Shown: piece by piece, positions 7,109-13,535 of the stretch | Position numbering within the stretch: the first letter of the stretch is position 1 | Layout: the number at the start of each line of letters is the position of its first letter | Origin: Clostridiales bacterium | GTDB lineage: Bacteria > Bacillota > Clostridia > Oscillospirales > Oscillospiraceae | Reading direction: 5' to 3' | Length of the DNA: 25,597 bases | NCBI GenBank assembly: GCA_019418525.1 | Contig: DYBS01000010.1 | Location: 1-25,597, forward strand | Made by a program: the position numbers and the translations under genes | Notes under the pieces: model-generated | The model's input: only the letters and a program-made list of their open reading frames with translations | The model's database searches: none | What the model was told of the DNA's origin: nothing

Positions 7109-8377
7109 TCAGCGCTGGATGATGAGGGAGATGCCGTTGGGAATGACGGTGAGGGAGGCCTGTTCCCCCTTTTCCGCCCGGACCCGCCGGTAGGCCTCCT
7201 CCAGGGAGGGGGCGTACTCCATCTTCATCTCGGTGATGACCTCCCGCAGCTCGGGCTTGGCCACAAAGTAGACGTGGTGCCGCTCCAGGATGCGAGCCAG
7301 AATCTGGTACTGCCACTGGTCGGGGATGGTACGGTCCATGGGGATGGTGCGGATCTCCTCCAGCAGGCTGGAGGCGTCTTTGCAGCCCTTGAGGGCCTGA
7401 TAGAAACTGTCGCCTCCGATGCCGTCGGCGCACTCAGAGCAAATAATGAGAGCCGCCCCATCATTGGCCGCCGCCTCGGCGGCGGTGAGGCCCTTGACCG
7501 CCTGGTACACATTCTGATCCAGGGGAGCGCCGCCGTTGGAGGTGATGACGATGTCCCCCAGCCGCTCGGGCTTGACGCTGCAGTAGCCGCTCAGATAGGC
7601 GCAGCCGGCGTGGTGGGCCTCGATGGGGTCGCCGGCAAAGGCGGCCACCACCTGCTTGTCCTCATTGATGACCACGTTGACGATGTAGGCCATCTTGGCC
7701 ATGCGCACCGCGGCCTCCATGTCGGTGTTGATGGGGTTTCCCTCCAGGATGCCCATACGGGCGTTGGGGCTGTCGATGAATTTGGCGCAGTGGTTGCCCA
7801 GTACGGTCACCCGGCTGCAGATGCCGGGGAGGATGCTCTTTCGTCCGCCGGAGAAGCCGGCGAAGAAGTGGGGCTCGATGAAGCCCTCGGCCACCACCAG
7901 GTCAGCCTGGGCCACCAGGGAGTTGAGCACCAGCCGGGCCCCTGACGGGAGAACCCCCAGCTCAGTGAGGGGGGACTCGTCGCAGTCGTGGACCACAATG
8001 TGCTCCTTGGCCACGATCTCCTCCCCCAGCTTGTTGACCAGCTCATCGGGAGTGGTGCCCCGGTGGCAACCGGTGGCAACCAGGAGGGTGATCTGGATGT
8101 CGGGGTTGCCCGCGCGCAGCTCGGCGAGCATGTGGGGTACGATGTGGCGGCTGGGCACCGGTCGGGTGTGGTCGCTGATGATGAGGACTGCGGTCTGCTT
8201 GCCCGCGGCCAGCTCCCGCAGAGGGGCGCTGCCGATGGGAGACGCCATAGCGTCCAGCACTACCTTGTCCTGATCAGCGGCGGCAGGCAGCTCCTGGATG
8301 CGGGACTCCAGGCAGAGGAAGTCCTCTTTCAGCTCCAGGGTCTGCGCGCCGTGTCCATAGGGAATACGAATCTGCAT
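7109..8377 (-). CDS. larA: LarA-type nickel-pincer 2-hydroxyacid racemase/epimerase
   Basis: A 422-residue protein of normal LarA length. All catalytic positions of the Lactiplantibacillus lactate racemase have counterparts with only a 3-4 residue offset: D69 and R72 (SDHTRPVP), H105 (TGCHRGTT), H170 (EPHFFAGFSGG), K180 (GGRKSILPG, the lysine that carries the Ni-pincer cofactor), H196 (GNHCAKF) and K295 (QAVKGL). The family interconverts stereoisomers of 2-hydroxy acids by hydride transfer (lactate, malate, phenyllactate, gluconate and others). ATG at 8377 follows GGAGGGAC and lies 12 bases after the alpha/beta hydrolase stop. Cofactor genes larB, larC and larE are not in the window. In this operon it would convert the imported or released hydroxyacid to the stereoisomer used next, possibly toward D-glycerate; the actual substrate is inference. 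Confidence 0.92.
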   Translation of the reverse strand: MQIRIPYGHGAQTLELKEDFLCLESRIQELPAAADQDKVVLDAMASPIGSAPLRELAAGKQTAVLIISDHTRPVPSRHIVPHMLAELRAGNPDIQITLLVATGCHRGTTPDELVNKLGEEIVAKEHIVVHDCDESPLTELGVLPSGARLVLNSLVAQADLVVAEGFIEPHFFAGFSGGRKSILPGICSRVTVLGNHCAKFIDSPNARMGILEGNPINTDMEAAVRMAKMAYIVNVVINEDKQVVAAFAGDPIEAHHAGCAYLSGYCSVKPERLGDIVITSNGGAPLDQNVYQAVKGLTAAEAAANDGAALIICSECADGIGGDSFYQALKGCKDASSLLEEIRTIPMDRTIPDQWQYQILARILERHHVYFVAKPELREVITEMKMEYAPSLEEAYRRVRAEKGEQASLTVIPNGISLIIQR

Positions 8378-8389
8378 GTATGTCCCTCC

Positions 8390-9142
8390 TCAGTTCAGTG
8401 CCTGGCCCAGGAACTCCAGGGTCTTGGCGTAGACGTGCTTTTTCCAGGGCAGTGAGAGGAAGCGGTGGTTGGCCCCCGGCACGATGTCCAGGGTACAGCA
8501 GTCGCCGTAGACCGCCTTCAGGGACAGGGAGCACTCCATGGGAATGTCCTGGTCGGCGCTGCCGTGGATGAGCAGCACCGGCTTCTCATAGCCCTTGGCC
8601 ATGGCCAGGAAGTCCATGGCAGCGGCCTCCTCCATAAATTCCCGGGACAGCTCCAGGCCGTCGATGTCCCAGCCCCGCTCGGTGGGGCCGTTCATGGTTC
8701 GGGTACGCTGGCCTGCCTGGAAGAGCATGCTCACGGCGGTGGCCCAGCCGAAGAAGGCGGCCGGCTGGAGCTTGGGAGCCACCAGAGCGGCCACCAGGGC
8801 GCCCATGCTGTGTCCGCCCAGGACCAGCTTGTCAGCGTCCACATAGCTCTGCTCTTTCGCCCACTGGTAGATGGCACAGGTCTCATTCATCTCGGTGCCA
8901 ATGGTCATTTCGCAGAAATCGCCGTCGCTCTCGCCGCAGCCGTAGAAGTCGTAGCGGATCACGCAGTAACCGGCAGCCACCGCGTCACGGACAAATTCCT
9001 CATAGAGGCGCTGGGGACCGGTCTTCCAGACGGTAAAGCCGTGTAGGAAAATAATTGTGGGGAAGGGGCCATCCCCATCGGGCATGCGCACATTGCCGCG
9101 CAGCAGACGTCCGTCCACCACCAGCTCGGTACTCAAATACAT
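8390..9142 (-). CDS. Alpha/beta hydrolase (cinnamoyl/feruloyl-esterase-like)
   Basis: A 250-residue cytosolic serine hydrolase. The oxyanion region is FLHGFTVWKTG (32-42), the nucleophile elbow GGHSMG with S112, the acid D197 in HGSADQDIP and the histidine H226 in GANHRF. Overall shape and length match intracellular cinnamoyl/acyl esterases of gut Firmicutes (Est1E-like). It has no signal peptide, so it acts on an already imported ester or thioester. It sits between the TRAP permease gene (34 bases away) and larA (12 bases). A plausible role is release of a hydroxyacid from an imported ester, or hydrolysis of a pathway intermediate. The fold call is secure; the substrate is unknown. Confidence 0.88.
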   Translation of the reverse strand: MYLSTELVVDGRLLRGNVRMPDGDGPFPTIIFLHGFTVWKTGPQRLYEEFVRDAVAAGYCVIRYDFYGCGESDGDFCEMTIGTEMNETCAIYQWAKEQSYVDADKLVLGGHSMGALVAALVAPKLQPAAFFGWATAVSMLFQAGQRTRTMNGPTERGWDIDGLELSREFMEEAAAMDFLAMAKGYEKPVLLIHGSADQDIPMECSLSLKAVYGDCCTLDIVPGANHRFLSLPWKKHVYAKTLEFLGQALN

Positions 9143-9176
9143 ATTGGATTTCCTCCTAGTGTTACGGGAATATGGG

Positions 9177-10469
9177 TCAGACGATCATGCCGAACAGGCG
9201 GGGCAGGAACAGCACAGTCTCGGGGAAGAGGATCATCACCGCCAGCACCGCGTAAAGGATGCACACCACCGCGATGGTGGAGGGGAAGGCCTTCTCCAAG
9301 GGGCTGTTGCCGATCTTCAGCGTGATGAACAGGTTGGGGCCCATAGGCGGGGTCACCATGCCGATGCACAGGTTGACCACGATCATCAGGCCGATGAACA
9401 CCTCATGGTAGCCCAGCTGCTGCATGATGGGCACGATGATGGGGGAGAACAGGATGACGCCGGAGTTGGTGTCGATGAACATGCCCACCACCAGCAGGAT
9501 CAGGTTGATGATAATGAGGATAAGCACCTTATTGGTGGTAAAGGAGAGAATACCGTTGGCGATGGCATTGGGGATATCACCCAAAGTGAGGATGCGGCCG
9601 AAGGTGGTGGCACCGCCGAAGAGGATCATGATGGTGGCGGAGGTGATGCCTGCGTCCACCAGGGCCTCCTTCAGGTTCTGCCAGTTCAGGGTCTTATAGA
9701 TGAACTTGCTGACTATCAGGGAGTAGACCACGCCCACCACGGCGGACTCGGTGGGGGTGAAAATGCCGGAGTAGATGCCGCCCAGCACGATGACCGGCAT
9801 CAGCAGGGCCCAGATGCCGTCCTTCAGCACCAGGAGCTTGTCCCGCATGGTGGGGGCCACCACTTCGCCGCGGTAGTTGTTGCGCTTGGAGACGATCTTG
9901 TTGTAGATAATGAGGCCCAGGCCCATCATAATGCCGGGGACGATGCCCGCCATAAAGAGGGTGGTGGTGGACACGCCCATGGTGACGGCGAACATGATGA
10001 TGGGGATGGAGGGCGGGATGACCGGGCCGATGGTGGAACCGGCGGCCAGGAGGGTACAGGCGTACTCACTCTTGTAGCCCTGAGCCACCATGGCGGGGAT
10101 CATAATGCCGCCGATGGCCGCGGCGGTGGCCGGGCCAGAGCCGGAGATGGCAGCAAAGAGCATGGAAGCCACGATGGCGGCGGTGCCCAGGCCGCCGGCG
10201 GAGTCGCCGGTGAAGGCTTTGGCAATGTCCACCAACTTCTTGGCCAGGCCGCCCTTGGTCATCAGGGTGCCCACCAGCATGAAGAAGGGGATGGCCAGAA
10301 GGGTCAGAGAATCGGCACTCTTAACCATGGTCTGGGCCAGCATGGTCTCCATATTCTGGCCGGGGAAGTAGGTGAAGAAGACCGCCAGGCTGGAGATGGC
10401 CAGCGAGGCAAAGATGGGGACGGTCAGGAACAGAAGAATCAGCAGGGAAATAATCAGCAGAGGGATCAT
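9177..10469 (-). CDS. dctM: TRAP transporter large permease DctM
   Basis: A 430-residue, very hydrophobic protein with about 11-12 membrane segments, the normal size of DctM. Typical family stretches include LLAIPFFMLVGTLM near residue 55, the GSGPATAAAIGGIMIPAM region near residue 112, PVIPPSIPII and the C-terminal VTPPMGPNLF. It is the sodium-coupled transport subunit of tripartite TRAP importers for organic acids. Its ATG overlaps the dctQ stop by four bases (ATGA). With dctQ and dctP it forms a complete importer at the head of the Grd-like/LarA operon. Confidence 0.95.
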   Translation of the reverse strand: MIPLLIISLLILLFLTVPIFASLAISSLAVFFTYFPGQNMETMLAQTMVKSADSLTLLAIPFFMLVGTLMTKGGLAKKLVDIAKAFTGDSAGGLGTAAIVASMLFAAISGSGPATAAAIGGIMIPAMVAQGYKSEYACTLLAAGSTIGPVIPPSIPIIMFAVTMGVSTTTLFMAGIVPGIMMGLGLIIYNKIVSKRNNYRGEVVAPTMRDKLLVLKDGIWALLMPVIVLGGIYSGIFTPTESAVVGVVYSLIVSKFIYKTLNWQNLKEALVDAGITSATIMILFGGATTFGRILTLGDIPNAIANGILSFTTNKVLILIIINLILLVVGMFIDTNSGVILFSPIIVPIMQQLGYHEVFIGLMIVVNLCIGMVTPPMGPNLFITLKIGNSPLEKAFPSTIAVVCILYAVLAVMILFPETVLFLPRLFGMIV

Positions 10470-10966
10470 GCCTGCACCTCCTTGTTTCTCGCCGCGCGGA
10501 AGGCCCGCACGTTACGCTGAATGATCCGGGCCACCAGACCCAGCATGCCCAGCACACCGGGCAGGTACAGAATCCAGGAGGGCAGCCACTTGATGGCGGC
10601 AAAGGTCTGCTTGCTGACCAGAACGGTCATCATGACCTGGAAGATCATGTAGCTCATGTACAGACAGAACACGATGACGATGATATCACCGATCCAGTAC
10701 AGATACTTGGCCCGCTTGCCGAAGATCATGTCCACCACGTTCACCTGCAGGTGGGAGCAGGTCTTGCCCGCCAGGCTCACGCCGGCGAAGGTAGCCCATA
10801 CGAACATGATACGGGCGGCCTGCTCGGTCCAGCTGGCAGTATACTTAAAGCCAAACCGGGTGATAACGTTGACAAAGAGGATGATGGTCATGGCAATCAT
10901 CAGGACGATGATGATTGCTGCCTCAATCTTGTCATACCACGGCACTTTTTTCTCGTTCTCGCCCAT
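10466..10966 (-). CDS. dctQ: TRAP transporter small permease DctQ
   Basis: A 166-residue protein with four predicted membrane helices (about 15-38, 50-70, 90-112, 128-150), as usual for DctQ. The motif FVNVITRFGF and the TEQAARIMFVWATFAG segment are characteristic. It pairs with DctM in the membrane. ATG at 10966 follows AAGGAG with normal spacing. The gene overlaps dctM by four bases and is separated from dctP by a GC-rich hairpin. Confidence 0.94.
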   Translation of the reverse strand: MGENEKKVPWYDKIEAAIIIVLMIAMTIILFVNVITRFGFKYTASWTEQAARIMFVWATFAGVSLAGKTCSHLQVNVVDMIFGKRAKYLYWIGDIIVIVFCLYMSYMIFQVMMTVLVSKQTFAAIKWLPSWILYLPGVLGMLGLVARIIQRNVRAFRAARNKEVQA

Positions 10967-10988
10967 AGAAACTCCTTTCTCTCAGGGA

Positions 10989-11021
10989 CGCCGGGCGGGC
11001 GCGCGCTGCACCCGCCCGGCG
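10989..11021. repeat. GC-rich hairpin between dctP and dctQ
   Basis: CGCCGGGCGGG (10989-10999) pairs perfectly with CCCGCCCGGCG (11011-11021). There is no T run, so it probably protects the dctP transcript 3' end or attenuates read-through, giving more binding protein than permease, a common arrangement for transporters. Confidence 0.6.
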
Positions 11022-11036
11022 GTCAGAGGCTGCTTA

Positions 11037-12095
11037 TCAATGCTTGGCGTTGATCTCCTCGATGGCGGCGACCCAGTCGGCGGCCTGCTGGCCCTGGGCC
11101 TCAATGTAGGAGTCGTACACGGACTGAGCGGCCTCACGGAAATCGTTGCGCTCGTCCTCAGTCAGCTGGATGACGGTGGTGCCGGACTCCTCCACCAGCT
11201 GGCGGTTGGCGTCGTCGTCGGCCAGGACCTCGGCGCGCTCCCAGGTGGTGGCCTCATCGGCGGCCTCCTGGAGGATGGCCTTCTGGTCGTCGGTCAGCTT
11301 GTTCCAGGTGATGTTGGAGATGATCAGGGGGCAGGCGTCGTAGATGTGGGCAGTCTCGATGACGTAGTCCTGGACCTCATAGAAGCGGGAGGTCACGATG
11401 TTGGTGTAGGGGTTCTCCTCGGCGTCGATGGTGCCCTGCTGCAGGCCGGTGTACACGTCAGCCATGTTCATGGGGATGGCGGAGGCGCCCAGGGCGTTGA
11501 AGTGGGCGATGTGATACTCACTGTCCATGGTGCGGATCTTAATGCCGGCCATGTCGGAGGGCTCGTGGACCTCCTTGTTGCAGGTGACATGCCGCCAGCT
11601 CTGGGTCATCCAGCTGAGCATGTGGAAACCGGGCTCTTCCAGAGCAGCGCCGATCTCATCGCCGATCTCGCCGTCCAGCACTTCCTCGGCGGCCGCCTCG
11701 TTCTTGAAGAGGTAGGGCATGTCAAAGAGAGCGGTGGCACTGGTGAAGCCGCTGAGAGCGGCCACAGAGGGGGCCATCATGTCCAGAGAGCCAAACTGCA
11801 GCTGCTCGGCCATGGAGGTATTGTCACCCAAGGTGGAGTTGGCATAGACCTGCACCTCAATGGTGCCGTCGGACTTCTCCGCCACCAGCTCGGCGAATTT
11901 GTCCAGTCCCTTGTCCAGGCTGCTCCCGTCCGCCACCACATGGCCCAGACGGAGAGTCACGGAAGCGGAGCCGGAACTGTCTCCGGAGCCGGAAGGGTTG
12001 GAAGAGGGGGTGCCGGCAGTGCCGCCGCCGCAGGAAGTCAGGAGCAGGCTGAGCGACAGAGCAGTTGCGGTAACGAGTGCAAACGTTCTTTTCAT
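11037..12095 (-). CDS. dctP: TRAP transporter solute-binding lipoprotein DctP
   Basis: A 352-residue extracytoplasmic binding protein. The lipoprotein signal (MKRTFALV..., lipobox LLTSC, Cys22) and a Gly/Ser linker precede the DctP fold from about residue 46. Predicted carboxylate-binding residues by analogy with SiaP are R168 (SWRHVTC), R188 (IKIRTM) and N228 (EENPYTNI), so the ligand should be a carboxylic acid. I chose ATG at 12095 because GGAG lies 6-7 bases before it; ATG at 12107 overlaps the ribosome binding site. It is the first gene of the transport-catabolic operon. Its sequence closely parallels the C-terminal half of the regulator encoded upstream at 13516-15591, so both should recognise the same or a related ligand. 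Confidence 0.95.
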   Translation of the reverse strand: MKRTFALVTATALSLSLLLTSCGGGTAGTPSSNPSGSGDSSGSASVTLRLGHVVADGSSLDKGLDKFAELVAEKSDGTIEVQVYANSTLGDNTSMAEQLQFGSLDMMAPSVAALSGFTSATALFDMPYLFKNEAAAEEVLDGEIGDEIGAALEEPGFHMLSWMTQSWRHVTCNKEVHEPSDMAGIKIRTMDSEYHIAHFNALGASAIPMNMADVYTGLQQGTIDAEENPYTNIVTSRFYEVQDYVIETAHIYDACPLIISNITWNKLTDDQKAILQEAADEATTWERAEVLADDDANRQLVEESGTTVIQLTEDERNDFREAAQSVYDSYIEAQGQQAADWVAAIEEINAKH

Positions 12096-12438
12096 CGTGT
12101 TCTCCATCCTTTAAAAGTAGTTTTATCGTCAAAGACAGCCATGGCCTGCCTTTGTCCGAATGATCAAAGAGTGAGGCGCGATCCCAATGGACAGTATGTA
12201 TATTTTTCTGTCCTGTTCCTCTCTCTTTTTTATACATTTTACCTTCATACCCGGTGGATTTCTATATTTCCCCTCGCCAAGAATCGACGCCAAAATTGTG
12301 CAGTCATCACACTTTCATGTCCTTCAAAGTGGATTCGCAAAAATTGCACGGCTTTTTCCCGTTTATCCCATTCATAATTGGCGAATTTTTCCGTCTCACT
12401 TTCCCACTTCTTGCACAACTTTTCGCATTTTTGGGCAA
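12096..12438 (-). promoter_or_regulatory. Upstream control region of the dctP operon
   Basis: About 340 bases without a gene, richer in A+T than the surroundings. Inverted repeats are GGACAG-N13-CTGTCC (12189-12213) and CTTTG-N10-CAAAG (12150-12169). A split direct repeat, CCTTCA followed by GTGGATT, occurs at 12242-12260 and 12321-12335 with different internal gaps. These are candidate operators for the two CdaR-type regulators. I found no clear consensus -35/-10 pair, as is common for activator-dependent promoters. The assignment is inference from position. Confidence 0.45.
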
Positions 12439-12483
12439 AAAAAGCTCTGCGCATCCGATGAGCGGCTCTACGCAGAGCTTTTT
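12439..12483. terminator. Intrinsic terminator after the regulator gene pair
   Basis: AAAAAGCTCTGCG (12439-12451) pairs with CGCAGAGCTTTTT (12471-12483), and the loop contains a smaller CATC/GATG hairpin. Read on the minus strand the stem ends in seven T residues just 15 bases behind the regulator stop. It separates the regulator unit from the dctP operon. Confidence 0.85.
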
Positions 12484-12497
12484 CCACATTTATTGGA

Positions 12498-13535
12498 TCA
12501 GGTGAGATTGCAGTATGCACAAATCAGCATCAAACGATAGCAGTCGCTGTCCCGGTGTATGGGGTCCAGCCCCAGCGTCTCCCGGAGTTGGCGGTAGTGC
12601 AGGTTCATAGTGTTGCGGTGGACAAAGCAGGCCTGGGCCGCCTGAGACAGGTTCAGGTCGTGACTGAGCAGCGCCCGGGCTGTCTCCAACAAAGCGGCAT
12701 TGCCGCGCAGGAGCTGGGCGTAGGGCTCCAGAAAATGCTTGCACTGCGCCGGGTCGGTGTGATCCAGCACATACTCCACCAGGTAATCCCCAATATAGTG
12801 TACGCTCCCCTCTGTCTGCCAAAGCTGGCTGTACTTTCCCACTTCCAAGGCAATCTCCCAGCTGCGGCGGTAGTCCTCCACCTTGTCCGCCAGCGTCCCC
12901 ACCCAGATCTGTGTCTCCAGTCCATAGCGGGTGTTCAGCAGCTCCGCCACCGCCCGCAGGTATCCATCGCACTGGCTCCGGACCGAGCGCTCCAAATCCC
13001 GCAGGCAGCGGCACAGGATCACGTGGTGTTCTCCCATACCGCCGCAGATATCCTGGGGATCGGTTTCCCGAAAGCAGGTTATGGCGGATACGATCTCCTC
13101 CAGTGGCACATCCGTCACCGACAGCACACATACCACCCGGGGCAGTGTCATATCCTTCCCCTGCTCCTCGGCCAGGAGGGAGGTGTACAGCTTGCGCTCC
13201 ATGGTGTCTGCATAGAGGAGGTTGTTGAGCAGGGGATAAACCGGCGCCGCGGCTGCTGCCGTCCGCCGGGTGCGGTCCCGGCTCAGCATGGCAACGAGGA
13301 CGTCCAGCATATACTGCGCCGCCGAGAGGTCAGGATAGGCACTGGCGGGCAGATACAGGTGCAGCTGTTCGCCATCGGACAGCGTACAGGCGAGGGCAAG
13401 TCGCTCCTCTCCCTCCGGAATCTGGGCCGCCCGGCTGAGCAGGGGTGTCTGCCGGCTGTCCAGCAGCTCCACTCCGCTGTTCGGAAAGGCGCTGCTCACG
13501 GTCTGCAAAATCTGCTCAAGTTCTCTTTTTTGCAT
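12498..13535 (-). CDS. CdaR/PucR-type transcriptional regulator (second of the pair)
   Basis: A 345-residue cytoplasmic protein with an N-terminal sensor region (about 1-130), a GGDEF-like/CdaR middle domain (about 140-270) and a C-terminal PucR-type helix-turn-helix (about 285-340; LSQAAQACFVHRNTMNLHYR followed by a GLDP-type end). ATG at 13535 lies inside the 3' end of the upstream fusion gene (20-base overlap), so the two regulators are translated from one message. It shares architecture with the N-terminal half of the fusion protein but has no solute-binding domain. It probably regulates the adjacent dctP operon, possibly as a heteromer with the fusion. No ligand can be read from the sequence. 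Confidence 0.85.
   Translation of the reverse strand: MQKRELEQILQTVSSAFPNSGVELLDSRQTPLLSRAAQIPEGEERLALACTLSDGEQLHLYLPASAYPDLSAAQYMLDVLVAMLSRDRTRRTAAAAAPVYPLLNNLLYADTMERKLYTSLLAEEQGKDMTLPRVVCVLSVTDVPLEEIVSAITCFRETDPQDICGGMGEHHVILCRCLRDLERSVRSQCDGYLRAVAELLNTRYGLETQIWVGTLADKVEDYRRSWEIALEVGKYSQLWQTEGSVHYIGDYLVEYVLDHTDPAQCKHFLEPYAQLLRGNAALLETARALLSHDLNLSQAAQACFVHRNTMNLHYRQLRETLGLDPIHRDSDCYRLMLICAYCNLT

Noticed and set aside
9057..12377. Long plus-strand open frames opposite dctM, dctQ and dctP
   Set aside because: Their composition (runs of His, Asp, Gly, Gln) is what the reverse complement of hydrophobic membrane-protein codons gives; the minus-strand frames have clear homology.
12096..12438. 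Sigma-54 promoter upstream of dctP
   Set aside because: A partial GTGCAATTTTTGC-like match was seen on the minus strand but lacks the invariant GG and correct spacing, and the regulators are not of the sigma-54 activator type.
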